Of a DNA stretch of 42,017 bases, positions 14,907 to 23,421 are shown in pieces; within the stretch, counting starts at the first letter, position 1, and every line of letters starts with the position of its first letter. The notes under the pieces are model-generated. The model had not been told where the DNA came from, made no database searches, and saw nothing but the letters and a program-made list of their open reading frames with translations. Where the stretch lies: positions 1-42,017 of the IMG/VR virus record IMGVR_UViG_3300020453_000046, one strand, 5' to 3'. The stretch is from a virus. The position numbers and the translations under genes are program-made.

Positions 14907-16292
14907 CTAGTATATTTTAATAAAGAATCCGTTATTAGGATTGATTTTCTTAGCACCATTTATCATCTTATTCATAATAGTAGATAAGTCTTTTTTGTTT
15001 TTTACAAAAAAGTGCATTATTTTTAATCCTTGAATCTTCATAACCATATTTTCAGCAATACTTCTTTTAGATTTTGCAACTTCAATTAATTTTTTAAACT
15101 CTTTATAACTTATGTTTTTTTCATTTTTAACTTTTGATTCTTTAATAACGGTTTCATACATTCCATAAACTTCTTTACATTTATTTTCATCAAAATCTGA
15201 AAATGGTTTAGGTGTACCAAAATATCTTATACTATTAATTCTAGCGTCTTTATATAGACCCATAATATTATCAACCACTTTTGTAGAAACTTTTCCTAAA
15301 CGACCTCCTGTTGGTGTACCATCAGATGTAATTTCAGTTTGTGCAACACCATAACTATGAGGAAATCCTCTAACTTGCATATTGATTTGTTTTCTTGTGT
15401 CTGTATTATTAAAAGTAAATAAACCTATTTCTTTACCTTCTGAAGTTAAGTTACAATTAAATTTTGCTATTTCAATATTAAAGTTTGCTACTTTAACCGT
15501 TCCTGGTATATTATTTTTATCTACATTTGCTCTGTCTGCTGTTATCTGTTTAAGAGAAATAGGATACATAATTTTTTTCTCATAAAGTTTATATATTTTA
15601 TCGTTAAACATATTAACTAATCCTTCTGAAACATCATAAGTATCTACTATTTTTTTCAGATCGTCTGTTACTGATTTTCTTTTACTTTTATTAATTACAA
15701 AAATATCTGCTGGATTCCAGGAATCTTTTTTTGAGAGATTTGCTTTTTTTACAAATTTATCAATAGTAGATGTAAAATCTGATTTATCGGTAGCGTCGTG
15801 GATAATTTCATAGTTAGTTAAAGACCCTACAATTTTTACGACCGCTGGTTTTGTAAGTTGAAATGTGTTATACCAATCATCAAAAGCATCTGGATTTTTT
15901 TCAAATATAGGTTCTTTAGTATCTTTAGCAGTTTCAATTTTCTTTGATAAAGACATAACGGTTGCTAACTCGCCTGCGTCTGCTAATGCTTTACCTAAAA
16001 CATTCCTTGATCCACCACCCTTACCTGAAAATGGTGCTTTATCTATTTCTGTAAATGTAAAATATTTTTTACCATCTGTAAATATAGGTGCAAACTTGCC
16101 GTTAGGATCAAGTATTTTACTATACTTTTGAAAATTTGTTTGTGCTTTTTCTAACATATCAATATCTTTAGTTTTTTTAAACTTGTAGGACTTGCCGCCT
16201 TCTACTTTAATTGGCGTGCCTTTTTTAATTTTCGCTACAATAGATACGATATATTTTGATTTAGGTAAATCTTTCCTTTGAAATAATGCCAT
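14907..16292 (-). CDS. 461-aa late protein, unknown function
   Basis: Alpha/beta protein, basic. It has a GKGGGSRNVLGKALADAGEL stretch (about 90-110), a glycine loop followed by helix. SWNPADIFVINKSKR (about 191-205) has the form 'W.PAD....' that I have seen in phage proteins suspected of nuclease-like folds. Towards the C-terminus comes a glycine-containing HSYGVAQTEITSDG block. The ordering gly-loop / E / NPADI / K is reminiscent of PD-(D/E)XK-like cores, but I cannot assign the residues with confidence. It has its own promoter region (16302-16330) and an AGAGAGAGAA ribosome site. The gene stands alone between promoters. Confidence 0.7.
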   Translation of the reverse strand: MALFQRKDLPKSKYIVSIVAKIKKGTPIKVEGGKSYKFKKTKDIDMLEKAQTNFQKYSKILDPNGKFAPIFTDGKKYFTFTEIDKAPFSGKGGGSRNVLGKALADAGELATVMSLSKKIETAKDTKEPIFEKNPDAFDDWYNTFQLTKPAVVKIVGSLTNYEIIHDATDKSDFTSTIDKFVKKANLSKKDSWNPADIFVINKSKRKSVTDDLKKIVDTYDVSEGLVNMFNDKIYKLYEKKIMYPISLKQITADRANVDKNNIPGTVKVANFNIEIAKFNCNLTSEGKEIGLFTFNNTDTRKQINMQVRGFPHSYGVAQTEITSDGTPTGGRLGKVSTKVVDNIMGLYKDARINSIRYFGTPKPFSDFDENKCKEVYGMYETVIKESKVKNEKNISYKEFKKLIEVAKSKRSIAENMVMKIQGLKIMHFFVKNKKDLSTIMNKMINGAKKINPNNGFFIKIY

Positions 16293-16301
16293 AGTTCTCT
16301 C

Positions 16302-16330
16302 TCTATAACATATTTATAAAGGAGCGTCAA
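16302..16330 (-). promoter_or_regulatory. sigma70-like promoter overlapping a late box
   Basis: TTGACG at 16325-16330, 17 bases, TATAGA at 16302-16307 with TG one base upstream (extended -10). The spacer contains the exact late box TATAAATA (16311-16318). The -35 overlaps the stop codon of the preceding gene. Confidence 0.5.
16311..16318 (-). promoter_or_regulatory. T4-type late promoter box
   Basis: Exact TATAAATA on the minus strand, 19 bases before the ATG at 16292. This leaves a leader of about 12 bases that is almost entirely the AGAGAGAGAA ribosome site. Shorter spacing than the other late promoters. Confidence 0.6.
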
Positions 16331-16590
16331 GCCCTATGCCAGAGAAACCTTGGTATACCACCGTTTAATTGCCAGACACGGTGTTTGTTTTGGAAGTCTG
16401 CTAATTTTTGTGCGTCTTCTTCAAAGAAGTATTCCGCAATAGTATTTCTAGTAGGTTGTTCTATTACTTGCCAGAGAATTTTACGACCTTTCTTTTTCAT
16501 CTTAACTTTGTAAGATAGAGTATCATATTCTTTATCCGATTTAGGTTTTCTATCACCCTTATGAAATCTAACTCTTTGTTTTTTCGGCAT
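16327..16590 (-). CDS. small basic protein, unknown
   Basis: 87 aa, strongly basic at the N-terminus (MPKKQRVRFHKGDRKPKSDKEY), then a beta-beta-alpha-like body with WQVIEQPTRNTIAEYFFEED and a tryptophan-rich end. Good AAAGGAGACTA ribosome site; its start lies inside the 3' end of the oxygenase gene (23 bases overlap). Size and charge fit a nucleic-acid-binding regulator, but no family is recognised. Confidence 0.7.
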   Translation of the reverse strand: MPKKQRVRFHKGDRKPKSDKEYDTLSYKVKMKKKGRKILWQVIEQPTRNTIAEYFFEEDAQKLADFQNKHRVWQLNGGIPRFLWHRA

Positions 16591-17116
16591 TAGTCTCCTT
16601 TCTGTAATATGTATTAAAACTTACTACTATTCTTTCTGTACTCATATTCGTATCGTCACCTGAACCGTGTGCTAACCAACTCGGCCACATTAATAACAAT
16701 CCTGGTTCGGGTGTAATACATATATCGTCATCACATTTAACATATATGTTATTAGGATTTTGAAAATATAATTTACTACTTTTGTCATCTACTTGTAAAA
16801 ATATTATACCAGAGATAATTGAATCTGGATGCCTATGATAATCTAATTTACTATGTTCTCCTTGTACATTACACCAAGAATTACTAATTTCTAAACTAGG
16901 ATAATAAAGTTTTTCTTCTACTCTATGTTTTACTGAATGGTGTCTATCTAAAAAACCTTTTTTTGGAGTAAAAGTTGATTTTGCATTACCTACAAGAGCA
17001 GGGTGGTCTGTTAAGTCTTCTTTCTTTATATCTTTTATTAAACGATCTATAGCACCGCCTTTTAAAAAATTATATTGGGCGTGTATATTGGTTGTAAAGG
17101 CATTTAACTTTATCAT
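16568..17116 (-). CDS. 2OG-Fe(II) oxygenase-like protein (first of tandem pair)
   Basis: 182 aa. The double-stranded beta-helix core reads YHRHPDSIISGIIFLQVD, PEPGLLLMWPSWLAHGSG and ERIVVSFNTYY, which I associate with the putative 2OG-Fe(II) oxygenase family PF13759. The iron ligands are expected at the HxH block (about 110-116), the distal HGSG histidine (about 155) and the arginine of ERIVVSFN (2OG carboxylate). It starts within ATGA of its upstream paralogue and is clearly similar to it, so this is a tandem duplication. Substrate unknown. Confidence 0.85.
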   Translation of the reverse strand: MIKLNAFTTNIHAQYNFLKGGAIDRLIKDIKKEDLTDHPALVGNAKSTFTPKKGFLDRHHSVKHRVEEKLYYPSLEISNSWCNVQGEHSKLDYHRHPDSIISGIIFLQVDDKSSKLYFQNPNNIYVKCDDDICITPEPGLLLMWPSWLAHGSGDDTNMSTERIVVSFNTYYRKETNAEKTKS

Positions 17117-17631
17117 TTTTTATCCCAATAAGAATTAAATCCTATAATAATTCTTTCTTTACTTTTGTTTATTGTATTACCTGAACCGTGCATTAAAAAA
17201 CTTGGCCACATTAATAACATTCCAGGTGAAGGTTGTATTTCTGTTACTTCTCCTTGCATAGAAGTAGGATTTTGAAAGACCAACTTACTACTATTCCAAT
17301 CTACTTTTAGATATAGGATACCAGACAAAACTGAATTAGGATGATTGTGCCATTTTAATGTACTATTTTCTTTTTGTATAGTACACCAAGACTCTGCCAT
17401 TCTTTGATTTTTTAAAGGCATTTCTTTAACTATTCTTTCTTCTAAATCTTGGTGAAAATCTAAAAATTGATTTTGACTTACACCAATAGATGTTTTAGCA
17501 TTGCCTTTTATATAATCATAATCTATCAATGACTTTCTATCTATACTAGCACATATTTTATCTATTTCAGATTGATCTATAAAATCTTCTTTTAGGTAAT
17601 AGTCTATTGTAAATAATGTTTTCTTATTCAT
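17113..17631 (-). CDS. 2OG-Fe(II) oxygenase-like protein (second of tandem pair)
   Basis: 172 aa from the ATG at 17631 (MNKKTLFTIDYYLKEDF). The reading frame stays open 52 codons upstream, but that part runs antiparallel to no conserved block and overlaps the HNH gene in another frame. Core: WHNHPNSVLSGILYLKVD, PSPGMLLMWPSFLMHGSG and ERIIIGFNSYW, parallel to the downstream paralogue. Iron ligands predicted at HNH and HGSG, 2OG at the ERIIIGFN arginine. AGGAT ribosome site; 8-base overlap with the HNH gene. Confidence 0.85.
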   Translation of the reverse strand: MNKKTLFTIDYYLKEDFIDQSEIDKICASIDRKSLIDYDYIKGNAKTSIGVSQNQFLDFHQDLEERIVKEMPLKNQRMAESWCTIQKENSTLKWHNHPNSVLSGILYLKVDWNSSKLVFQNPTSMQGEVTEIQPSPGMLLMWPSFLMHGSGNTINKSKERIIIGFNSYWDKK

Positions 17632-17995
17632 ATCCTGGTAATATCGCCTCACTAGATTTATTTTTCCAATCTTGGCTTGTATGTGTTTTATCTTTATGAC
17701 AACCATAACAAAGTGTTTGTAAATTTGTAACCTGATTATTATTTTTATTGCCATCAATGTGGTCAACTTGTAGAATACTACCACCAATTACATTATCTTT
17801 TAAACCACATCTACAACAAAACTTTTTCTTGTGTCTTGTGTATTTGCCATTAGCGTAATTGTATGCTTCTTCATTATGTCTTTGACAATACTTTCCCCAT
17901 TTTTGCTTGCCTGTTTTAGGATCACGGCCTTTATTTTGTTGACCTTTTCCACATCCTACTATACAACAATTTCCTCTTATTTCACTAACTGGCAT
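17624..17995 (-). CDS. HNH endonuclease
   Basis: 123 aa. An N-terminal zinc-finger-like part (NCCIVGCGKGQ ... YCQRH) and a CCRCG pair precede the HNH core. The core is VDHIDGNKNNNQVTNLQTLC (about 77-96), with DH as the catalytic pair and N for the middle residue, and CYGCHKDKTH closing the finger. Free-standing HNH enzymes in T4-like phages are usually homing endonucleases or packaging/nicking enzymes. It lies 2 bases after the gp41 helicase gene, in a typical homing position, with no ribosome site evident. No intron or intein visible in gp41. Confidence 0.9.
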   Translation of the reverse strand: MPVSEIRGNCCIVGCGKGQQNKGRDPKTGKQKWGKYCQRHNEEAYNYANGKYTRHKKKFCCRCGLKDNVIGGSILQVDHIDGNKNNNQVTNLQTLCYGCHKDKTHTSQDWKNKSSEAILPGYE

Positions 17996-17997
17996 AA

Positions 17998-19368
17998 TTA
18001 TACTTTAAAATCTGAAAATTTATCGTAAGGGTCTTTATCATTATTTTCAACTTCCGTACCTTTATCAACTATATTTTGTGCTGTGTTTTCTACATCATAG
18101 AGTTTCATTTTTGCTCTATCTACACCTATAATAAACGATCTATTAATACCTGGATCATTATATCTATTCTTTAATTGTTTAACTTTCATTTGTCCTAGTT
18201 GTTCTAGTTCCTCATTTGATTGTAAAGCAAACATAAAGTCAGCAGTTGCAGGCAAACCAAAAGACTCTGCCGTATCTTCTAAACCAATATCAGTTGATAC
18301 ATAACCAGTTCTAGTTGTTTGTGTTGCACTAAAGATTGGTACATTAAACTCAACAGCAAGACCTCTTAATTCTTCAGCAATTGCCTTGATAAAGAAATAT
18401 GATCCTACATTGCCACCTTTAAATCTAGCACTAGTACATATGTTAAGATAATCTATAAAGACAACATCTGGTCTAAAACTTTTCTTTAATGATAGTTCAT
18501 TAAACAATGCTCTAAAATGACCTGCGTGAGCAGACGCAGTTGGATATTCTTTGATAATTAATTTACCAGTTGATCTGTTTTTTACTTTTAATATTTTAGA
18601 ATCATACAAATCTTTTGGTAAATGATGTAGGTCGTCCATAGATACATCTAATAAATTTGCGTCAATTCTTTCAGCAATTCTTTCTTCCGCCATTTCTAAA
18701 GTAATATACAATACATTTAAACCTTGTGCCAAATAAGCACTAGCACAATGACACATAAACAAAGACTTACCTACACCCGTACCTGCAAGAGCAATATTTA
18801 ATGTTTTACTTGGTACACCACCTTTTGTAATTCTGTTGAAGTAAGATAAATCAAATTGATACTTCTTCTCTTTTGTATGATAAAATTTAAATCTGTCGTC
18901 TGCGTCTTCTATATAATCGTGCCCTATATGTTTATCAAAACTAACTGCTAATGCGTCTGCAAGAATACTAGGTATTGCCTCTTGTGTTCTCTTTTTATCT
19001 TTACCATCTAAAATTTTTATACCGTCTAATACTGCATTATGAACAGCACGATCTTTACAAAACTTTTCTGTTGTATCTAACAACCATTGTTGATCTATTT
19101 CTTCAGGACTTAATGAGTTGATTAACTCTTTTACTATTCTATTTTCTTCTTCGTTTATATCTTTACGATTGCCTAGTTCAATTAATATTGATTCTTTTGA
19201 TGGCAGATTTTTATACTTCAATACAAAAGTATTAATTTCTTGGAATAAAATCTGTTCTTCTCTTTTAGTAAAAAAGATTTCGTTTATAAAAGGTAAAACT
19301 TTTCTAGTGTAATCTTCATTGAATATAAGATTTCTTAATATTGTATATTCTATTCTTTCATTATTCAT
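17998..19368 (-). CDS. 41: replicative DNA helicase (T4 gp41-like)
   Basis: 456 aa, close to T4 gp41. DnaB-type: N-terminal helical domain (about 1-140) and RecA-like C-terminal motor. Walker A is AGTGVGKS (195-202), then NVLYITLEMAEERIAER, Walker B VVFIDYLNI (about 300) and the ATQTTRTG block. It unwinds the lagging-strand template at the phage fork and partners primase and gp59-type loaders; neither is visible here. No ribosome site precedes the ATG at 19368, but it follows the oxygenase stop by 2 bases, so translation may be coupled. Confidence 0.95.
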   Translation of the reverse strand: MNNERIEYTILRNLIFNEDYTRKVLPFINEIFFTKREEQILFQEINTFVLKYKNLPSKESILIELGNRKDINEEENRIVKELINSLSPEEIDQQWLLDTTEKFCKDRAVHNAVLDGIKILDGKDKKRTQEAIPSILADALAVSFDKHIGHDYIEDADDRFKFYHTKEKKYQFDLSYFNRITKGGVPSKTLNIALAGTGVGKSLFMCHCASAYLAQGLNVLYITLEMAEERIAERIDANLLDVSMDDLHHLPKDLYDSKILKVKNRSTGKLIIKEYPTASAHAGHFRALFNELSLKKSFRPDVVFIDYLNICTSARFKGGNVGSYFFIKAIAEELRGLAVEFNVPIFSATQTTRTGYVSTDIGLEDTAESFGLPATADFMFALQSNEELEQLGQMKVKQLKNRYNDPGINRSFIIGVDRAKMKLYDVENTAQNIVDKGTEVENNDKDPYDKFSDFKV

Positions 19369-19370
19369 AA

Positions 19371-19919
19371 TTAAATGTAGTGTAGATAACTTCCTACTAT
19401 ATATTTTGGTTGTTCAATTGGTTTATGTCCTATATGTTTATAGTTCCACATAGGAGGAAACATTAATAATCTGCCAGTCTTTGGTTGTACTTTCATATCA
19501 TATTCAGGAAAAGATGTATGACCACCTTCATTATCTTTTAAATATAAAAAGAACACAAGAAATCTTTTGGCACTAGCATAATCCATAACATCCACGTGTT
19601 CCTGAAATTCATCTACATTATTAACTTCGTATTTTTTAAAACGGATTTGTTCAAACCCAAATTTTTCTGGCCATTGTTTAACTTTATCTATCTTGTTATC
19701 TGTTATATACTTGTCAACATATGGTCTTAATGTTTTATATAATATATCAACATACTCTTGCCAATCTTCATTTGAATTAATATTAATTTCTGTAAAAGAC
19801 CTATGACCTTTTAATTCTGTTTTCATCCATTGATGTTTTGAATCTTCAAACTTTTCAATCAAGTGTTGACATTGATTTGGTTTTAATACATCATCATATA
19901 CAGAAATATAATTACTCAA
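19371..19919 (-). CDS. 2OG-Fe(II) oxygenase, prolyl-4-hydroxylase-like
   Basis: 182 aa. It begins with TTG at 19919, decided by an AGGAG site 6 bases upstream and by overlap with the preceding stop; there is no ATG nearby. Ligand set: HVD in DEFQEHVDVMDYA (about 106-112) as HxD, distal histidine near MWNYKHIGHK (about 160), and a C-terminal KYIVGSYLHY. The RFLVFFLYLKDNEGGHTSFP stretch is the usual strand pattern of P4H-like phage oxygenases. Distinct from the HxH tandem pair at 16568-17631. Substrate not known; peptidyl, nucleobase or lipid are all possible. Confidence 0.85.
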   Translation of the reverse strand: MSNYISVYDDVLKPNQCQHLIEKFEDSKHQWMKTELKGHRSFTEININSNEDWQEYVDILYKTLRPYVDKYITDNKIDKVKQWPEKFGFEQIRFKKYEVNNVDEFQEHVDVMDYASAKRFLVFFLYLKDNEGGHTSFPEYDMKVQPKTGRLLMFPPMWNYKHIGHKPIEQPKYIVGSYLHYI

Positions 19920-20229
19920 TTGGTTCTCCTTTTTTCAATTTTTCATCTAAAAATTCTATTAACATATCACCAATATAGTCTATAAACTCTTTATTGTCAA
20001 GGTCCGTTTCGTGTGGATTGAAAAGTATATCGTAATCAAACTTCATTGATCTGGTGCCGTCAGGATTTTCTTTTTCTCCAAATCCTACTTTACCATATTT
20101 AAATATAACACCTTTGTACGGTGGTTGTAATAACTTTATACAAGTAAAGTCATCACCTTCTTTCTGTACAAAAGCGTATTTTTTATTCTTCGTCTGATCC
20201 GTATGTGAATTTTCTTTTGGCATATTCAT
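19912..20229 (-). CDS. conserved-looking phage protein, unknown
   Basis: 105 aa from the ATG at 20229; its first 16 codons lie inside the end of uvsX in another frame, and no usable start exists after the uvsX stop. The body ([20 protein letters not shown] ... GKVGFGEK ... [16 protein letters not shown]) looks beta-rich with an acidic C-terminal helix. Overlap with uvsX suggests coupled translation. Not UvsY by sequence. Function unknown. Confidence 0.7.
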   Translation of the reverse strand: MNMPKENSHTDQTKNKKYAFVQKEGDDFTCIKLLQPPYKGVIFKYGKVGFGEKENPDGTRSMKFDYDILFNPHETDLDNKEFIDYIGDMLIEFLDEKLKKGEPIE

Positions 20230-21208
20230 CAATCTTATCTAATGTTTCCTTTGTATAATACTTGTCAGGATTCTCATTGATTGACTTACCGAATACTTTT
20301 GAACCATCAGGCATTTCGTATCTTGTAGATACTTTTTTAAATACACCTGCTTGTTCGCCAAGTTCTAATAAACCATAGTGTTTATCTAGTCCTTGTTTGT
20401 ATGTAAGTCTTACATCTATTTGAGCATTTTCTTTTGTTATCCGTGATTTATAATTTTTACAATGAATGATATTACCAACTACTTCGGTACCGTCTTTTTC
20501 TTTTCTCTTACCTAGATAGATGATTGATGAGGCAGCGTATTTCAAACCTGAACCGCCACCCATTTCTTTTTGTGGGAACATAGAACCAATAACATCATAA
20601 GTGTGATTGGTCATAATCATAGGCACATTTGCCTTGCCTAATTTAAGTGTTAAAACTCTAAATGTAGATTTGACTATTTGTGATCTAGTCATATCTCTTG
20701 TTTCTTTACCTTCTGCTGTGTCTGTCATTTCTTTAGTTGTAGATAACATACCTAAACTATCTAATACAAACATTAAAGGTTTTCTTTTATCCTCTGGTTG
20801 TTCCAGATACTTGTCTAAAATTTTTATTGATTGTGTTCTAAATTCTTGTACGGTTGCAACAGGCACTACAACCATTCTTGTTGAATCAACACCTCTATTC
20901 TCAATCATATCTTTTGAGATAGCACTTTCTGATTCAAAGTAAATTACGCCTGCGTCTTTATCTGTATCTAAAAAATGTTTTACAATTCCTAATGCAAAGA
21001 AAGTTTTACCTGTAGCGGCCTCACCTGCAATAGCAGTAATCTTATTACCTGGCATACCACCATAGATACTACCTGATAGTAAAGCGTTAAATGAATACGA
21101 ACCTGTATCAATAAAACTTGTTACATCTGCCGAATCAACACCATCACTAACTAGTGAAGCATATTCATTACCTGTTTCTTTAATTATGTCTTTTAGAAAA
21201 TTGTTCAT
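20183..21208 (-). CDS. uvsX: UvsX recombinase (RecA/RAD51-like)
   Basis: 341 aa, near T4 UvsX length. Walker A is GEAATGKT (62-69), the following FESESAIS block corresponds to the catalytic glutamate strand, Walker B is [10 protein letters not shown] (about 147), and the L2 region is [20 protein letters not shown]. It forms filaments on ssDNA for strand exchange and recombination-dependent replication. A strong sigma70-type promoter lies 53 bases upstream (21261-21289); the ribosome site is GAGGAG at about 10 bases. Confidence 0.95.
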   Translation of the reverse strand: MNNFLKDIIKETGNEYASLVSDGVDSADVTSFIDTGSYSFNALLSGSIYGGMPGNKITAIAGEAATGKTFFALGIVKHFLDTDKDAGVIYFESESAISKDMIENRGVDSTRMVVVPVATVQEFRTQSIKILDKYLEQPEDKRKPLMFVLDSLGMLSTTKEMTDTAEGKETRDMTRSQIVKSTFRVLTLKLGKANVPMIMTNHTYDVIGSMFPQKEMGGGSGLKYAASSIIYLGKRKEKDGTEVVGNIIHCKNYKSRITKENAQIDVRLTYKQGLDKHYGLLELGEQAGVFKKVSTRYEMPDGSKVFGKSINENPDKYYTKETLDKIDEYAKRKFTYGSDEE

Positions 21209-21317
21209 ATTCTTTCATCTCCTCATCATTGTAAGATATTGTATACCATTTAATACCTAGATCATAACACACTTTCTTAATATTGTCAAGCTCCTTAGCA
21301 GGAAAATGATGTGTCAT
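21180..21317 (-). CDS. possible 45-aa upstream ORF overlapping uvsX start
   Basis: [20 protein letters not shown]... runs through the uvsX promoter and overlaps the uvsX start by 29 bases. It has no ribosome site, and the uvsX promoter lies inside it. It could be a leader peptide in transcripts that begin upstream, or chance. Listed because it fills the gap exactly. Confidence 0.25.
   Translation of the reverse strand: MTHHFPAKELDNIKKVCYDLGIKWYTISYNDEEMKEYEQFSKRHN
21261..21289 (-). promoter_or_regulatory. sigma70-type promoter of uvsX
   Basis: TTGACA at 21284-21289, a 17-base spacer, TATGAT at 21261-21266. Perfect -35 and near-perfect -10; predicted start about 45 bases before the uvsX ATG. 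Preceded by GC to give the GCTTGACA form shared with other promoters in the window. Confidence 0.75.
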
Positions 21318-21330
21318 TGTTTTTTGTTTA

Positions 21331-21693
21331 TTATATATCGTAATCATCATTTAATATATTAGGCACTTCATTAACTTTTGATTTTGCTCTCAATACAACC
21401 TTTCTCGCTTTTGGCGATAGTTTAGTTGAGTCTAATTGGTTTTCACTCCATAGTCTGTATTTAGGATCCTCTGGTACCCAATCTGCTGGTGGTTCTTCAT
21501 ATTCGTGTGGTTGTATTTTATTCCACAACATTTCTTTAACTTCATCAATATGTACAGGACCAAAGTCATTATAAGTCCTACCTTCAAATCTTTTTGCCAT
21601 AGCAAAAATTTGTTCTTTGTTGTATTGTACTTTTCTTTGATAGTCCCAATACTCTTGTTGGGCATTGTAATCTTTTTGTTCTATTGCCATCAT
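21331..21693 (-). CDS. hypothetical acidic protein
   Basis: 120 aa (two adjacent ATGs; either may start). Helical N-terminal half with many Gln and Tyr, then EEPPADWVPEDPKYRLWSEN and a basic KLSPKARKVVLRAKSK segment. It lies 5 bases after the SPPY methyltransferase gene and upstream of the uvsX promoter. No ribosome site before the start, suggesting coupling to the methyltransferase gene. Family not recognised. Confidence 0.7.
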   Translation of the reverse strand: MMAIEQKDYNAQQEYWDYQRKVQYNKEQIFAMAKRFEGRTYNDFGPVHIDEVKEMLWNKIQPHEYEEPPADWVPEDPKYRLWSENQLDSTKLSPKARKVVLRAKSKVNEVPNILNDDYDI

Positions 21694-21698
21694 AATAT

Positions 21699-22961
21699 TT
21701 ATTCAAAGAAACTATCTAAAGTACCTTTTCTTGCTGTGCTAAATAAATCAAAATTTTTATCTTTAGAAAAACACCAAACATTTTCTATAAATGTTTTATT
21801 CATAAACTCTTGCTTATCTTTTTCTGTTTCAAATAATTTATCTGATTTAGGTCTTTGCATTATTCTCATACCTATTTGTCCTATAAAATTATCTTTTAAC
21901 ATATCAACAACTTCATCACAACTTCTATATCTTTTACCTTTGACTTGTGGATCCATAATATTAATTATAGTATGTTTTGATCTTTCAAAACATTTTTTAG
22001 ATACAGGTAAAAAGAAATCATCACGCCACTTCTCGTACTCGTTGAATTTAAACCACGATTGATTTTCTTCTTTCTCACCACCTTTATTATATTCTTCAGT
22101 AGAAAAATATGGTGGACTTGTAAATGAACAATCAATATCTTTTATTTCATCCCAAGGTAAATCTTCAGCACCACAATTATATATCTTAACCTTTTTAGGT
22201 TTAGTTAAGAAACTATTATATACTTCTATCTGTTTCATATATTGTTTGTAAGTATTAGGGTTAGGATCACATCCTATATACTCCTCAGCGTCCGAGGCAA
22301 AGAAGCCAGCAAGTCTATCTCCCCATCCACAACTTGTGTCTAAAACTCTTTTTGCATTGGTTAATTGGTAAATTGTTTTAGCAACATTAGGTTTAAATTG
22401 AGTTGCAATATATGTGCCTAATCTAAATGCACTTAAATAACTTGCTTCAGATAATTCGCCACCTCTTAATTCTTCTTTACCTTCAACCATAACCTTTTTC
22501 ATATTGTTAATACCTCGCCATATAGGACCTAGACAACGCCATATATCTTTTGCAGTACCATTGTACCATACATCTAAAGGTGATTTGAAACTATAACTAG
22601 AACAATTTAATCTTAACTCTTGGTGAAAATAATTAGATACACTATTATAAGTTGATGGTGCGTCTATGATACCTAGACCATAATCTTTATAATTATATTT
22701 GTAGTCATCATATTTCTCCTTAACATTATTGTCATTAAGTTTACAATATTGTGTAGTGTCTTGTTTCTGTAAATCGTAAAATGAAGTTCTTACATCATCT
22801 AAAGTTATTTTCTTTAGAGGAAATTTAGGTCTATTCTTCTCAATGTATTCTGCTAAGTCTAATCTAAATTGTTCTTTGCCAATTTCATTTGTCATTCTCT
22901 CAAAAGAGAGTTGATCCATAATAGGCAATCCGTTTTCGTTAGCGTAATTACTTAATGTCAT
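21699..22961 (-). CDS. SPPY-type DNA amino-methyltransferase
   Basis: 420 aa from the ATG at 22961 (a TTG two codons earlier is weaker). SAM-binding motif I is VLDTSCGWGDRLAGF (206-220), acidic YIGCDPNPNTY (228-238, motif II), and motif IV is TSPPYF (281-286), the signature of N4-cytosine/N6-adenine exocyclic-amine methyltransferases. The long helical N-terminal region (about 1-200) is probably the target-recognition part. No restriction enzyme is adjacent, so it is orphan; anti-restriction or regulation of its own genome is likely. A paralogue lies at 37351-38433. Confidence 0.88.
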   Translation of the reverse strand: MTLSNYANENGLPIMDQLSFERMTNEIGKEQFRLDLAEYIEKNRPKFPLKKITLDDVRTSFYDLQKQDTTQYCKLNDNNVKEKYDDYKYNYKDYGLGIIDAPSTYNSVSNYFHQELRLNCSSYSFKSPLDVWYNGTAKDIWRCLGPIWRGINNMKKVMVEGKEELRGGELSEASYLSAFRLGTYIATQFKPNVAKTIYQLTNAKRVLDTSCGWGDRLAGFFASDAEEYIGCDPNPNTYKQYMKQIEVYNSFLTKPKKVKIYNCGAEDLPWDEIKDIDCSFTSPPYFSTEEYNKGGEKEENQSWFKFNEYEKWRDDFFLPVSKKCFERSKHTIINIMDPQVKGKRYRSCDEVVDMLKDNFIGQIGMRIMQRPKSDKLFETEKDKQEFMNKTFIENVWCFSKDKNFDLFSTARKGTLDSFFE

Positions 22962-23421
22962 ATTCAAAATTTTGTGTTTCTTCGTTTATATGTACTTGTT
23001 TAGCACCGTTCTTAATATGAAAGTGTGTTGCCATAGGTGTTAATGGTGATAGAGTTACAAGTCTTTCCATCTTGTTTTTCTTTGCCCACTCGCCTAATTT
23101 TTTTACTATCTCTTTACCTGCACCTCTTTTACGAGACCATACCGTATATGCAATGGCACATTTGCCATCTTTTACTCTGGACATATAATCCATTTCTCTA
23201 ACGGTGTAAGGTACTTCAGGACAAAATGCAACGCAAATAATTGCTTCTATCTCATTTTCATATTTTAATCCAAAGATTTTTCTACCGTTTGTAATTCTAA
23301 AACCTAAAGTTAATTCAGGTCTAACAGGATCCTCAGATACATCTATGTTGTCAAGTTCTACTAACTCGGTACCTTTTACCCATTTAAAAAAATCGTTTAC
23401 ACTATCTTTTAATATCTTCAT
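22948..23421 (-). CDS. GNAT-type acetyltransferase
   Basis: 157 aa. The acetyl-CoA loop is WSRKRGAGKEIVKKLGEWAK (R/Q-x-x-G-x-G/A type, about 105-124), preceded by a beta strand (KCAIAYTVWS). The ERLVTLSPLTPMATHFHIKNGA end is the usual strand-6/7 region. It probably transfers an acyl group to an amine, with substrate unknown. Position between two DNA methyltransferases and a DruA/Mom-like gene invites a nucleobase target, but protein or small-molecule targets are equally open. Strong promoter 42 bases upstream. Confidence 0.75.
   Translation of the reverse strand: MKILKDSVNDFFKWVKGTELVELDNIDVSEDPVRPELTLGFRITNGRKIFGLKYENEIEAIICVAFCPEVPYTVREMDYMSRVKDGKCAIAYTVWSRKRGAGKEIVKKLGEWAKKNKMERLVTLSPLTPMATHFHIKNGAKQVHINEETQNFEYDIK

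Noticed and set aside
17632-17787. N-terminal extension of the second tandem oxygenase
   Set aside because: It overlaps the HNH gene in another frame and lacks similarity to the paralogue. The ATG at 17631 has an AGGA site.
17998-19368. Intein or intron in the helicase gene because of the neighbouring HNH gene
   Set aside because: The helicase frame is continuous with normal motif spacing, and no splice-type N-terminal Cys/Ser with a terminal HN is seen.
21505-22062. 185-codon open frame on the plus strand
   Set aside because: It is antisense to the SPPY methyltransferase gene, is rich in Ser/Leu/Phe like other reverse-strand shadows here, and has no ribosome site. All recognised genes are on the minus strand.
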